This document shows positions 23,852-33,354 of a stretch of 33,466 nt of DNA, piece after piece; within the stretch, counting starts at the first letter, position 1; each line of letters opens with the position of its first letter. The stretch comes from Ignavibacteriota bacterium. Its GTDB lineage: Bacteria > Bacteroidota > Ignavibacteria > UBA10030. The position numbers and the translations under genes are program-made. The stretch is taken from the NCBI GenBank assembly GCA_003819715.1, contig RPQN01000025.1, positions 1 to 33,466 of the forward strand, read 5' to 3'. A model generated the notes under the pieces. It ran no database searches, was not told the DNA's origin, and saw nothing but the letters and a program-made list of their open reading frames with translations.

Positions 23852-25861
23852 ATGCCCTATCAACTCATAACGGATTTGGTACCATCCGGCGACCAGCCGG
23901 AGGCAATCCGCCAGCTTCTCGAAGGAATCGAACGCGGCGACAGGCATCAGACGCTGCTCGGCGTTACGGGCAGCGGTAAAACTTTCACCATTTCCAACGT
24001 CATAACCCACATAAACAAACCTGTGCTGGTTATGTCTCATAATAAGACACTGGCCGCACAGCTCTATGCCGAATTCAAGAATTATTTTCCCAAAAACCGG
24101 GTGGAGTTTTTCATCAGTTACTACGATTATTATCAACCGGAAGCATACGTTCCAACGACCGACACCTATATCGCCAAAGACTCGTCCGTGAACGATGAAA
24201 TCGACCGCTTACGGCTTCGGGCAACCAGCGCATTACTCAGCGGAGATTCAAACGTAATCGTTGTTGCATCGGTCAGCTGTATCTACGGTATTGGTGCGCC
24301 GGACCAATGGATCAGTCAGACCCTGATGATAAAAAAAGGCGACCGGATCGGCCGGCAGGGCCTGCTCAAGCGGCTTATCGATCTCTTATATACGAGGAAT
24401 GATTATGAATTTGCCCGCGGGACATTCCGCGTACGCGGTGATGTTGTCGAAGTGATCCCCAGTTATGAAAACGAGGAAGCGATCCGCATTGAATTCTTTG
24501 GCGATGAAATTGAGCGGCTATCCTATATCAACAAAGTCGACGGACGGGTCCTTGGAGAAGCGGACTATGAGATGATCTTTCCAGCAAAACAATTTATTAC
24601 TTCACGCGAGACCATCGAGCGCGCCATGAACGGCATCTATGATGAATTGCGCGAACGGACCACAGAACTGCGTTCGCTCGGCAAGCTTGTGGAGGCGCAG
24701 CGTATTGAACAGCGGACACGATTTGACATGGAAATGCTTCGTGAAGTCGGCTATTGTTCCGGAATTGAAAATTATTCGCGGCATTTCGCGGGCAGGCCTC
24801 CTGGATCCCGTCCCTCATGCCTCCTCGATTACTTTCCAAAAGACTTTCTGACCATCATTGACGAATCGCATGTGACCGTATCGCAGATAGGTGCGATGTA
24901 TGCCGGCGACCGTTCACGTAAAACAACGCTCGTGGAATACGGATTCCGGCTTCCGTCGGCACTCGATAACCGCCCGTTAAAATTTGACGAGTGGGAGGCG
25001 ATGGAAAAACAAATTATCTATGTGAGCGCTACTCCAGGAGCCTACGAATTGGAGAAGTGCCGTGGTGTGGTCGTGGAACAGGTGATTCGCCCGACGGGGC
25101 TCATCGATCCGGAAGTAGAAGTCCGGCCGAGCAAACATCAGATTGACGACCTGATCGGGGAAATCCGGGCGCGCACAGCAAAGAAAGAGCGGACGCTCGT
25201 GACAACACTGACCAAACGCATGGCGGAAGACCTGACCGAATATCTCTCGAATATCAACATCAAGGTTCGGTACGTCCATTCTGAAGTCGATGCGCTGGAA
25301 CGGGTGGAAACACTGCGGGATTTACGCCTGGGAGAATTCGATGTTCTGGTGGGGGTGAACCTGCTCCGCGAAGGCCTTGATTTGCCGGAAGTGTCGCTCG
25401 TTGCAATCATCGATGCGGACAAGGAGGGGTTCCTGCGTTCGGAACGTTCACTCATCCAGACCGCAGGCCGTACTGCCCGCAACGCGAATGGGAAAGTAAT
25501 CTTGTACGCGGATAAAATGACCGGATCGATGGAACGGATGATGAACGAAACGAGCCGCCGCCGGAAAAAACAAATCGCATACAATACGGCGCATGGGATT
25601 ACACCGACGACGATCTACAAAACAACAGAAGAAATTCTTGCCGCAACGTCTATCGCGGATGTGAAAATGAGACAGGATGAGCGTTATCAGAAATCCAAAC
25701 CCGCTGCTATTTCCGAAACCGTGGCAAAATATCTGACGAGCGACCAGAAGAAGGACATGCTGGAAGAACTCAAAGTGGAGATGCGACGGGCGGCAAAAGA
25801 CCTGGAATTCGAGCGCGCTGCAGAGCTGCGGAATGAAATCGAGAAGCTCGAAAGAACATAA
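23852..25861 (+). CDS. uvrB: Excinuclease ABC subunit B (UvrB)
   Basis: This 669-residue protein is full length for UvrB, the DNA-damage-verification helicase-like subunit of nucleotide excision repair that receives DNA from UvrA and recruits UvrC. Visible motifs are Walker [11 protein letters not shown], the beta-hairpin [87 protein letters not shown] and QTAGRTARN. The C-terminal UVR (UvrC-binding) domain is [32 protein letters not shown]. The start [19 protein letters not shown] is the conserved N-terminus; the track's 17-residue extension from 23801 is not conserved. No Shine-Dalgarno sequence is visible. The ComF-family gene follows after 3 bases. Confidence 0.97.
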   Translation: MPYQLITDLVPSGDQPEAIRQLLEGIERGDRHQTLLGVTGSGKTFTISNVITHINKPVLVMSHNKTLAAQLYAEFKNYFPKNRVEFFISYYDYYQPEAYVPTTDTYIAKDSSVNDEIDRLRLRATSALLSGDSNVIVVASVSCIYGIGAPDQWISQTLMIKKGDRIGRQGLLKRLIDLLYTRNDYEFARGTFRVRGDVVEVIPSYENEEAIRIEFFGDEIERLSYINKVDGRVLGEADYEMIFPAKQFITSRETIERAMNGIYDELRERTTELRSLGKLVEAQRIEQRTRFDMEMLREVGYCSGIENYSRHFAGRPPGSRPSCLLDYFPKDFLTIIDESHVTVSQIGAMYAGDRSRKTTLVEYGFRLPSALDNRPLKFDEWEAMEKQIIYVSATPGAYELEKCRGVVVEQVIRPTGLIDPEVEVRPSKHQIDDLIGEIRARTAKKERTLVTTLTKRMAEDLTEYLSNINIKVRYVHSEVDALERVETLRDLRLGEFDVLVGVNLLREGLDLPEVSLVAIIDADKEGFLRSERSLIQTAGRTARNANGKVILYADKMTGSMERMMNETSRRRKKQIAYNTAHGITPTTIYKTTEEILAATSIADVKMRQDERYQKSKPAAISETVAKYLTSDQKKDMLEELKVEMRRAAKDLEFERAAELRNEIEKLERT

Positions 25862-25864
25862 CAC

Positions 25865-26572
25865 TTGGACCTGCGCACCGCGGCATACCGAATCGCTTCT
25901 CCCGTTCTTGACTTCCTATACCCTCCGGCATGTATTGCATGCAATTTGCCATTATCAGATGGATCGCAAAAAGTCTGTCCGGCCTGCTGGAGTGCGATTC
26001 CACGAGTGACGAGAGAACTCCCGCTCTATCAACAAACACGCATGAAGCTTCTCTCCGACGGCAATATCAGCGACCTTATTTCTTGTTTTGTGTTCGAAAA
26101 AGAAGGGCCGTTTCAACATATTGCCCATGCGTTAAAGTACAAAGAATATAAGACTCTTGGAGTTGATTTAGGCCGGGCTCTCGGGGAAGTACTGGACCAT
26201 TGGGATTGCGGGATCGATCTTATCATCCCGGTACCGCTTCACCGGATCAAACAGCGTGAACGAGGATACAACCAATCCGAATTTATTGCACACGGTGTTG
26301 CTTCCATTCTCGAGAAACCCGTTGTTCTCAATGCGGTGCGCAGGACGCGTCATACGCTGACTCAGACTCAGCTCAATATCGAGGAACGGCGCAGGAATAT
26401 GGAACACGCATTCGAACCGAGGATACATTCTTCAAGGATCCTGTCCGGAAAAAATTGTCTCCTGGTGGATGATGTGATCACCACGGGTGCAACGACAAAC
26501 TCCTGCGCTCAGGCAATCCGCACTGCAGGCGCATCCGAAATAATCGCTGCATCTGCGGCACTTGCCATCTAA
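25865..26572 (+). CDS. ComF-family phosphoribosyltransferase-like protein
   Basis: This 235-residue protein has an N-terminal zinc-binding double-zinc-ribbon-like region (YPPACIACN...QKVCPACW) and a C-terminal phosphoribosyltransferase fold with the PRPP loop LLVDDVITTGATTNSC. Conserved ComF segments are ALKYKEYKTLG, DLIIPVPLHRIKQRERGYNQSE and RTRHTLTQTQLNIEERRRNM. ComF proteins take part in DNA uptake in competent bacteria, but most homologues are of unproven function. The start codon is TTG at 25865, three bases after the uvrB stop, so translation is probably coupled to uvrB. Confidence 0.9.
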   Translation: MDLRTAAYRIASPVLDFLYPPACIACNLPLSDGSQKVCPACWSAIPRVTRELPLYQQTRMKLLSDGNISDLISCFVFEKEGPFQHIAHALKYKEYKTLGVDLGRALGEVLDHWDCGIDLIIPVPLHRIKQRERGYNQSEFIAHGVASILEKPVVLNAVRRTRHTLTQTQLNIEERRRNMEHAFEPRIHSSRILSGKNCLLVDDVITTGATTNSCAQAIRTAGASEIIAASAALAI

Positions 26573-26865
26573 CCGCATTCCTTTTATCCTCTTTACTTAT
26601 CATCTTTTTCCTATTTTGTATTTACTTTTCTACAATTTTCATAGCCATTTTTTGGCTGTAAAAAATTCCGACGAATAAACCGCCATTTTTCGTAAATAAA
26701 CGAAGGTTTTTACTATCATCCACGAAAATTTTGCGGTGGGATTATAGGAACGATTATTGTAGGAATAATCCCAGCGATAAGAATTAAACTATGTGTTCTG
26801 ATGAAGAAAATAGAGCAAGTATTGCTCGTTGCTGCCTGACTCAGGCGGTTTGAAGGACAGAGATT
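26573..26865. other. Intergenic region with inverted repeats, no gene seen
   Basis: This 293-base AT-rich gap lies between comF and the response regulator. It contains a short hairpin ATAGCCA-TTTTT-TGGCTGT (26641-26659), a weak hairpin followed by TTTTT (TTCGT...ACGAA, 26689-26704) that might terminate comF, and an 8-bp inverted repeat GGGATTAT...ATAATCCC (26738-26772) enclosing two copies of ATTAT-n-AGGAA. No confident -7 element was found. Confidence 0.5.
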
Positions 26866-28065
26866 ATGATTGGTCAACCGATAACCCCGCAAAAGCCATT
26901 GATTCCTCATGAACCGACACCTCGTGATGATGCAAAAAAAATGGTCAGTGAAATTTTAAAAAGAGTGGATCAGCTTATTCACAAAGGCGAACTGGATCAT
27001 GCACAACTGGAGATTAAAAAAGCAAAAGAAGTCGACCCGCGCAATGTCTACGTGTTCGCGTTAGAAGAACGAATTGCCATTCTCAAAGCTGAAATTATCA
27101 GTGTACCGGAAGAACCGGTTAAAATCGAACCGGTTCCCGTCCCTGTTGCCGCACCGGTTCCTCAACCGGCACCAAAGATTTCCACGGTCCAGAATTTGAC
27201 AAACCCCGCTCCCGCGATTCCTTCGCCGGCACCGGCGGTTCAACCTGCTCCTCCTGCACCGCCGCCGCCTTCGCCTGTTTCTCCGGTGAAGCCGCAGGAA
27301 AAAAGAGAAGAACGCGCATTTGACCGAGCGGGCAATTTAGATTCTTACCGGCAGGCCCTGAACCACGCGTGGTGCGACGGAGCTTTAACCGACAACGAAA
27401 AGCAGCAGCTGACCGAACTTCGAGTCGTGTTTGATATTTCCAATGCAGAACATGAACAGATGGAAAGGAATGTGAAATACGAATGCTACCGGAATGCACT
27501 GCTTCGCCTGCTCACCAGCAATCCGGCAGCATCATCGAATTCAAGAGCCCTGACCGATTTACAGTGCACGTATCAAATTTCAGATGAGGAACATCTCAAT
27601 ATCCAGATCCAGATGATGAACACCATTCAGCGGAAACAACGGGATAAAGTACTGGTCATCGACGATGACACGCGGCTTTTAGAACTGCTTGCGGCGTCGT
27701 TGGAAGACAGCGGATTTGACGTTACCGCACTTTCCACCTCGGATGAAGCCTATACGCTCCTCCGCAAATTCGTTCCCGATTTAATTCTATGCGATATTAA
27801 CCTGGAAACATCGACCATGGGCGGTTTCACCTTTTACGAAAAGGTTCAGGAATTAAAAAATCTTCAGAGTATTCCATTTGTTTTCTTAACCGGACTCACG
27901 GACGAAGCGCTGGTTCGTACCGGCAAAGAACTCGGCGTGGATGATTATCTGATGAAACCGATTTCCGAACAAACATTGATTTCAACCCTGCGCGGAAAGC
28001 TGAAGCGATTCAAGCAGCTGAATAAAGCGATGGCTTCCCCCTCTCCCACCATGGCGGCGGCATAA
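26866..28065 (+). CDS. Response regulator with N-terminal helical repeat, Pro-rich linker and C-terminal receiver
   Basis: This protein has 399 residues. Residues about 20-65 form a TPR-like helical hairpin (ILKRVDQLIHKGELDHAQLEIKKAKEVDP). Residues about 80-145 are a Pro/Val/Ala-rich linker. About 150-250 hold two related helical modules (YRQALNHAWCDGALTDNEKQQLTEL...ISNAEHEQME and YRNALLRLLTSNPAAS...ISDEEHLNIQ). About 260-385 is a receiver with VLVIDDDTRLLELL, phosphoacceptor DLILCDINL, FVFLTGLT and DYLMKPIS, so it is phosphorylation-competent. There is no DNA-binding or enzymatic output; the output is probably protein interaction through the helical modules. AAGGA lies 9 bases before the ATG. 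No kinase is adjacent. Pro-rich linker bases are locally repetitive (CCGGTTCC, CCGGCACC). Confidence 0.85.
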   Translation: MIGQPITPQKPLIPHEPTPRDDAKKMVSEILKRVDQLIHKGELDHAQLEIKKAKEVDPRNVYVFALEERIAILKAEIISVPEEPVKIEPVPVPVAAPVPQPAPKISTVQNLTNPAPAIPSPAPAVQPAPPAPPPPSPVSPVKPQEKREERAFDRAGNLDSYRQALNHAWCDGALTDNEKQQLTELRVVFDISNAEHEQMERNVKYECYRNALLRLLTSNPAASSNSRALTDLQCTYQISDEEHLNIQIQMMNTIQRKQRDKVLVIDDDTRLLELLAASLEDSGFDVTALSTSDEAYTLLRKFVPDLILCDINLETSTMGGFTFYEKVQELKNLQSIPFVFLTGLTDEALVRTGKELGVDDYLMKPISEQTLISTLRGKLKRFKQLNKAMASPSPTMAAA

Positions 28066-28194
28066 CCAAGCCTGGGCTCCTCCGGCCGATCGATGGAACC
28101 ATGAGTACCGATCTGTCAGAGGTTAATACTCCTGCATCATTGAGCAGCGCGCGCACGTTCCCTAAAATACCGCTCCCTCATCCAGGTTCCGATA

Positions 28195-30549
28195 TCACTC
28201 ACCATCGTCCGAAATCATCGATCTCGAAAAAATGGAATATCGCGGTGCCGGCATGGGGTTGCCGGTAACGACGCGCCAGATAATTTCGCTGAATTCACGA
28301 TCGGGGATATCATCTTCCTTTTTCAAATTATAGCGCTCCATCATCGCTTCGCCGTACGAACCATTTTTATTCCGCTCGTTCAAATCCCAACGGGCCTCCT
28401 CTGCCCGATAGCGGAGCGTATCCGCGATGGTCGTGAAGGCATTAAACATCGGTGTTGCAGCCGCATCGTACTGGCTCATGGGCGGCAATCCGAGAATTAA
28501 TTCCATCGTGCGCAGCATCGATGCCGTCGTATAGAGCGTGTGATTCACCTCGTGTTTCTTGATATAGGGGCTTATCACCAAGCCCACCGATCGGTGCGCA
28601 TCCACATGGTCGGGGCCGTTTTGTGCATCATCCTCTACCACGAAAATTGCACTCTCCAGCCAATATCTGCTCTGGGAAATCCGATCAACGATCAACCCGA
28701 GGGCACGGTCATTCTGGGCGACATAGGCGCGCGGAGATAACGCACCTTTCTTTGACCCAGAGGTATGGTCGTTCGGCAAATGCATAATGCAGAGCTGCGG
28801 CAAAGAGTCGTTTTTTTCGTATTCTGAAAACTCCTTATTCCATTCTTCAAACCGGTTGACATCCGAATAATTGAGATCCCATCCGCGATAGTATGGCGCA
28901 AAATGTCCATCCAATCCTTTCTCGCGCGACACTCCGGGTTTTCCTATAATTTCGTTCGCTGTAATAAATTCGCCATAGCTCCGGAAACTGATGTTCTGTC
29001 TCGCGGCAAGCGTCCACAAATAACCGGAGGCCGGCTCACCGGCAACTTGTCCGCCTTCAAAATCATATTCCCCGCCGCGATCGCCGTATTGTGTAGGCCA
29101 GGTTTTTTCAATGTAATCCGTTGCATAACCGGCCATCGACCAGTTGTGACCATCGGCGCTGACTTCCGAATTCACATAGAAGTTATCAAAGAGCATGAAT
29201 TCACGTGCAAGCTTGTGATGGTTCGGAGTGACCTTCTCGCCAAAGATACAGAGGGATGTATCGCCATTTCCCTCCTGCATGTCCCCGAACACCTGATCGT
29301 ATGTCCGATTTTCCTTGATGATATAAAAGACATGCTTCAGAGGAGATGGATCGCCGACAGAATGAGGGATAGCGCTCTCGTTGGCATAAGGAACGTGAAG
29401 CAGCTGTTCGTGTTTGTACGGTGTATTGGAAAAAACCTGCCTGGAATAATCAAGCAGCGTTTTCTCGTCAGGAAGACGAACGAGAGAAAGAGATCCTTCC
29501 ATGAGGTTGGCGATGTAGTGTCCATCCGGATTGGCAAATGACCGGCCCCCTTTGCCGTTCAGGACAAGAACCGTTTTGTCCTTGAGCACCATGACTTTTG
29601 TCGGGTACCACCCCACCGGTATGAAACCGGCAGGTCTCGGATGGTCGATCTTTTTGAGATCAATGACGGTGAGGGAATTATTATCGGCATTTGCCGCCAG
29701 TATTCTTTTTTCGCCCGGAACCAGGGCAATCGAATTTGTTGTCGAACCTTCCGGAGCATCCGGATGAATGGCCGTAGAGAGAGAGGCCACCGCTTTCTTT
29801 TTTTCAAGATCGACAATGCTCACCGTGTTATCATTAGAACAAGCGATATAGGCGACCCTTCCATCGTCAGAAAGTGTAATTTCATTCGGGTGATCTCCCG
29901 TTGGAATTTCATACTGAAGTTTCATGTTCCTGAATACTTCAACCTTCTTCGATCCCCATATGGAAACCATCACTGCGCCGTCTTTCAGGAACACGCAGGT
30001 ATACGGCATTCCGTCCAGTTTGACGATTTCCTGTTTCTTCTTTTTCATGTCCATGACACGGAATGTGCTGTCATTGCGGAATACGACGGCCAGTAAATCC
30101 TTCTGGAGGTCCAGACCCTGCAACGCACCATTATAAGCCGGGCGCGGTTCGGCAAAGCGGATCGTATCGGCTTTTTCCAATCTTCCGTTGTTCAATGTGA
30201 ATGTGAAAACGCAGTTGTGATATCCACCGGAGACATAGAGGGTCCTGCCGGAAAACTTGATTCCATACCACGTATCCGGCAATTCGATCTTCTGTACATT
30301 CTTCTTCGTGTGCAAGTCCAGCAGCCAGATTTCCGCTTTCGATTGTCCGCTGTGTGATATTGCGAGATATCGCTCATTTTCCGACAGTGCCGCATTCATG
30401 GGAAAATCGCCTAAACGAACCTGTTCCCCGGCGGGCGAAAGCCACCATCCGTTCGGAAGGAGTACACGGTTGTTCCTTTCGCCCGGAATTTGTGCATGAA
30501 GGATTGCCGCAGCAACAACGCATAACATCACAAGAAATCGGGTTTTCAA
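28195..30549 (-). CDS. Secreted beta-propeller (YVTN-like) phosphoesterase
   Basis: This protein of about 784 residues has a signal peptide (KTRFLVMLCVVAAAILHAQ). Residues about 30-380 are a YVTN/cytochrome-D1-like propeller (DDGRVAYIACSNDNTVSIVDL, GEKRILAANADNNSLTVIDL, FIPVGWYPTKVMVL). The C-terminal half is an alkaline-phosphatase-fold phosphoesterase of the acid phosphatase/phospholipase C family: VFYIIKENRTYDQVFGDM, LFDNFYVNSEVSADGHNW, HLPNDHTSG and VVEDDAQNGPDHVDAHRS, which supply metal ligands. It probably hydrolyses phosphate esters outside the cytoplasm. I place the start at a TTG (30549) because GAGGAG precedes it by 6 bases and it begins directly at the signal peptide; the track's 30648 would overlap the upstream gene. 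It is last in a four-gene minus-strand cluster, 22 bases after the phosphatidyltransferase. Confidence 0.88.
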   Translation of the reverse strand: MKTRFLVMLCVVAAAILHAQIPGERNNRVLLPNGWWLSPAGEQVRLGDFPMNAALSENERYLAISHSGQSKAEIWLLDLHTKKNVQKIELPDTWYGIKFSGRTLYVSGGYHNCVFTFTLNNGRLEKADTIRFAEPRPAYNGALQGLDLQKDLLAVVFRNDSTFRVMDMKKKKQEIVKLDGMPYTCVFLKDGAVMVSIWGSKKVEVFRNMKLQYEIPTGDHPNEITLSDDGRVAYIACSNDNTVSIVDLEKKKAVASLSTAIHPDAPEGSTTNSIALVPGEKRILAANADNNSLTVIDLKKIDHPRPAGFIPVGWYPTKVMVLKDKTVLVLNGKGGRSFANPDGHYIANLMEGSLSLVRLPDEKTLLDYSRQVFSNTPYKHEQLLHVPYANESAIPHSVGDPSPLKHVFYIIKENRTYDQVFGDMQEGNGDTSLCIFGEKVTPNHHKLAREFMLFDNFYVNSEVSADGHNWSMAGYATDYIEKTWPTQYGDRGGEYDFEGGQVAGEPASGYLWTLAARQNISFRSYGEFITANEIIGKPGVSREKGLDGHFAPYYRGWDLNYSDVNRFEEWNKEFSEYEKNDSLPQLCIMHLPNDHTSGSKKGALSPRAYVAQNDRALGLIVDRISQSRYWLESAIFVVEDDAQNGPDHVDAHRSVGLVISPYIKKHEVNHTLYTTASMLRTMELILGLPPMSQYDAAATPMFNAFTTIADTLRYRAEEARWDLNERNKNGSYGEAMMERYNLKKEDDIPDREFSEIIWRVVTGNPMPAPRYSIFSRSMISDDGE

Positions 30550-30571
30550 ATTCTTCTCCTCAGAGTCAATA

Positions 30572-31483
30572 TCAGATGTTGTTTTTTCTCGCACAGACCC
30601 GTGATAAAACAAACCGTCTGTAAACAATGCCCGCGAACAGGATCCCATTCATCAGGAATATATTAAGATAAAGATATAATTCCAGTCGATTCATAACCGA
30701 ACAGATCATCAGGAGAAATAATTCCGTACCAAAACCAAGAAACCCCGAAATGCGGAGTCCGATGGTGTCGGAATACCATGCCGCGGTCCATTCCGTCGGT
30801 TCTCCGGTTTCATCGGTCGATGCGGAAGATTCCATGCCGGGCCATCCTGCACACCACGCGTCGACCAGCACCATCAATCGATCCTGCCAGCCGTAGATGA
30901 ATTGAAAAATATACTGGAGTGTCAATTCATATCCGCCGGTGACGAGATCTTCGTTCCGCACTTCTTCGGTGATACGGTTGGTTTCGTACCGCCGTGCCAA
31001 ATGAAGAAAATGCACTTGATAAAACACATGATAGGACACGCGCAGGGTGATCCCGGCCAATCCGAGGAATCCGGCCATCACCATGGTCCAATCATGATTC
31101 TGTTGGAAGAGTATCCATCCGATAGAACCGAAGATTACGGCATCGACGACAAAATCGCCGATCGAATCCAAGAATCTTCCGGTACGGCTTTGCTGCTCTC
31201 TGGCACGCGCGAGCTGCCCATCCGCTGAATCAAGGATGTCTTTGAGTGTCACCAGCAGTCCGGCGGCAACGAAAGCGCCTGATGTCCCTATTCCATAGAA
31301 CACCGCAGCGGCAATTCCGGAAATGATCGAGAGGAGGGTAACCTGGTTGGGAGTGACGGGAGTATGAAACAGTACCCGGACAATGATTCCTGCAACGGGA
31401 CGGAGCAAGTACGTATTTATGAGTTCGTCGGACTTATCGGATTTGAGAGTATTATGGTAGGAATAATTCTTACTCGTCGACAT
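30572..31483 (-). CDS. CDP-alcohol phosphatidyltransferase family membrane enzyme
   Basis: This 303-residue multi-span membrane protein has the complete family signature DSADGQLAREQ-type: D85-x2-D88-G-x2-A-R-x8-G-x3-D-x3-D (DSADGQLARAREQQSRTGRFLDSIGD). These enzymes displace CMP from a CDP-alcohol using another alcohol, making phospholipid or phosphodiester products. The preceding gene, overlapping by 14 bases, is a nucleotidyltransferase of the type that makes CDP-alcohols. This arrangement resembles a split IPCT/DIPPS (di-myo-inositol phosphate or inositol-phospholipid synthesis). The hydrophilic insert around residues 180-235 (RYETNRITEEVRNEDLVTGG...) lies between membrane spans. The actual acceptor alcohol cannot be told from sequence. 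Confidence 0.88.
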   Translation of the reverse strand: MSTSKNYSYHNTLKSDKSDELINTYLLRPVAGIIVRVLFHTPVTPNQVTLLSIISGIAAAVFYGIGTSGAFVAAGLLVTLKDILDSADGQLARAREQQSRTGRFLDSIGDFVVDAVIFGSIGWILFQQNHDWTMVMAGFLGLAGITLRVSYHVFYQVHFLHLARRYETNRITEEVRNEDLVTGGYELTLQYIFQFIYGWQDRLMVLVDAWCAGWPGMESSASTDETGEPTEWTAAWYSDTIGLRISGFLGFGTELFLLMICSVMNRLELYLYLNIFLMNGILFAGIVYRRFVLSRVCARKNNI

Positions 31484-32264
31484 TCATCCGCCCTGCTTGT
31501 TCGAGGTCCTCCGGAGTATCAATTTCTATCGCCGGAAAAGCACTGACATCAACCGCTTTAAGAACCATACGGCCGTCTATCATTTCCTGGAACGATGCTT
31601 CGTAAAACTCAGTCCTGCCCACGCCGCTGCGGACACGCCGTTCGAGGATTGCGAAAAGATCTGCAACCGCTGCGGCGGAAAATAATTCAATCCCGATAGA
31701 TTCGCTGGGGGATTCCAGAAGGTCCGGTTTCTTGCCGATGAAGTGAATCCGTCCATCCGGTTTTAGTCCCACCTGAATTTCTTCCACATTATGCTCGCCG
31801 GAGATTCGCACCGCAATTTTATTTTCAGCCCCGGACGCAAGAAAGTATGGTAATAATTTGCCGGAAAACATAATATCCGAATCGAGCAGAAGAATCTTAT
31901 TGCTGAATTTCCCGACCCGGTCCTCTACAAATTGCCGTGCGAGCAACAGTGAATAGGCATTGCCGGTCTGAGCATAATGGGGATTGAAAATGAAGCGAAC
32001 GCGGTGTGTCGGAAATCGCCGTTTTAAAAAATCACGGATCATGGAAGCCCGGTATCCGGTCACGACGGCGATTTCGTTCACGCCGGCAACAAGGATGTTT
32101 TCCATCGTCCGCTCGAGTATGGTTTTTCCTTGAACGGTCAACAAACACTTTGGCCGCGAGTCTGTCCATGGGCGCAAACGCGTCGACGCACCGGCGGCAA
32201 GGATCACACATCCGGGATTGCGGGAATTTTCCAATGGGTTATCTGATAAACGGCTTTCGGTCAC
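31470..32264 (-). CDS. Sugar/inositol-phosphate-type nucleotidyltransferase
   Basis: This protein of about 264 residues has the NTP_transferase fold: VILAAGASTRLRPWTDSRPKCLLTV (nucleotide-binding loop and Lys), TILERTMENILVAGVNEIAVVTGYRA, FNPHYAQTGNAYSLLLAR, and LLLDSDIMFS (metal-binding Asp). This is the pattern of phosphocholine/inositol-1-phosphate cytidylyltransferases that charge an alcohol phosphate with CTP. It would supply the overlapping CDP-alcohol phosphatidyltransferase. The start is uncertain. The track's 32372 is a TTG inside the helicase gene. I favour GTG 32264, which overlaps the stop of a 12-codon leader frame that has a good ribosome site (see findings). The downstream gene overlaps by 14 bases. 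Confidence 0.82.
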   Translation of the reverse strand: MTESRLSDNPLENSRNPGCVILAAGASTRLRPWTDSRPKCLLTVQGKTILERTMENILVAGVNEIAVVTGYRASMIRDFLKRRFPTHRVRFIFNPHYAQTGNAYSLLLARQFVEDRVGKFSNKILLLDSDIMFSGKLLPYFLASGAENKIAVRISGEHNVEEIQVGLKPDGRIHFIGKKPDLLESPSESIGIELFSAAAVADLFAILERRVRSGVGRTEFYEASFQEMIDGRMVLKAVDVSAFPAIEIDTPEDLEQAGRMNVDE

Positions 32265-32325
32265 TGAAATTTCACACGGTGCAGTACGCGTTTGGTCATA
32301 CTCGATGTTTCCTGATTTCTCTTCT

Positions 32326-33354
32326 TTACTCCACCACCCAGGGTTCCAGTAAATTCTCACCGATCCCTTCAATAAAGCGCGATGGTTTGGTGAGGATCAA
32401 ACCGCTTTCGCGGTCATAAATATTCATGGGGTACGTGATGATCAGATGTTCTTTCGCACGCGTGCATGCAACATACATCAGGCGGCGTTCTTCTTCCATT
32501 TCCTCTTCGCTTGCCGCAGAGCGCATGGTGGGGAATCTCCCTTCAAGTGCGTAGATAACAAAAACGGTATTCCATTCCAGCCCTTTCGCACTGTGGATCG
32601 TCGAAAGTGTCAGGAATTCGGTTTCAGGGCCCGGCGATTCAATATCGGCGATGCTTTCATTTGGCGGTTCGAGCGCAAGGTCGGTGAGCAGCTCATCCAC
32701 CGATGTATATCGTTCGGTTATGTTCTGGAACGTGTCGAGGTCCTTTTTTCGCTTGAGATGGTCTTCATACCGCACGCGCAATATCGGCTCATAATATTGC
32801 AGGATGTGAAACGTTTTTTCCGCCGGCGGAATATGGGGGGCGGCAATGTCCTTCAACATATTGAATAAGGTGCGGATATTTTCCGGATAATTGCCGTAAT
32901 CCATCCAGAATTTTGTCGTCGCAGTGACCGCTTCTTTAAATTCCTTCGCCAGGCCGACGCGCCGTTTGAGAATATCATCCACGACTTTTTCCGCTGTACG
33001 CGGACCGACTCCGTCAATGAGCAGCAGAATGCGGTTCCAAGAGACGACATCGCGCGGGTTTTCCAGAACGCGCAAGTATGCGACGACGTCTTTCACGTGG
33101 GCGGTCTCAATAAACTTGAATCCGCCGAATTTTAGAAACGGAATATTCGCCTTCGCCAGCTCAATTTCCAAATCGAAGGAATGGAATGAAGAGCGGAACA
33201 GGACGGCCATTTCTTCCAGCGGAATGCCCATTTCGCGCTCTTCAAGAATTTTCTGCACCACGTAGCGCGACTGCTGGTTTTCCGTTTGCGCAGAGACCAG
33301 CTGCGGCAGATTTCCGCCGGTTTTCTTTGTAAAGAGTTCTTTGGTATACATCAT
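32326..33354 (-). CDS. UvrD/PcrA-like helicase, C-terminal half only (5'-truncated)
   Basis: Its 342 residues cover only domains 2A/2B of a superfamily 1 helicase: motif IV region EEMAVLFRSSFHSFDLEIELAKANIPFLKFGG, motif V LSTIHSAKGLEWNTVFVI and motif VI EEERRLMYVACTRAKEHLIITYP. Walker A, Walker B and the rest of domain 1A are absent. The alignment would begin mid-protein (MMYTKELFTKK matches the segment after NYRS...ILN in intact UvrD). Immediately upstream is an in-frame TGA (just after 33360), and none of the other frames to the window end resembles the missing part. It is either a decayed gene, a recombination remnant or an assembly join. It cannot act as a helicase by itself. Confidence 0.7.
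   Translation of the reverse strand: MMYTKELFTKKTGGNLPQLVSAQTENQQSRYVVQKILEEREMGIPLEEMAVLFRSSFHSFDLEIELAKANIPFLKFGGFKFIETAHVKDVVAYLRVLENPRDVVSWNRILLLIDGVGPRTAEKVVDDILKRRVGLAKEFKEAVTATTKFWMDYGNYPENIRTLFNMLKDIAAPHIPPAEKTFHILQYYEPILRVRYEDHLKRKKDLDTFQNITERYTSVDELLTDLALEPPNESIADIESPGPETEFLTLSTIHSAKGLEWNTVFVIYALEGRFPTMRSAASEEEMEEERRLMYVACTRAKEHLIITYPMNIYDRESGLILTKPSRFIEGIGENLLEPWVVE

Noticed and set aside
25448-25864. 138-codon minus-strand ORF in the uvrB 3' end
   Set aside because: It is the reverse-frame shadow of the highly conserved UvrB C-terminus.
26641-26659. Hairpin ATAGCCA-TTTTT-TGGCTGT as comF terminator
   Set aside because: It is followed by an A-run, not a T-run, on the plus strand, so it does not look like an intrinsic terminator for comF.
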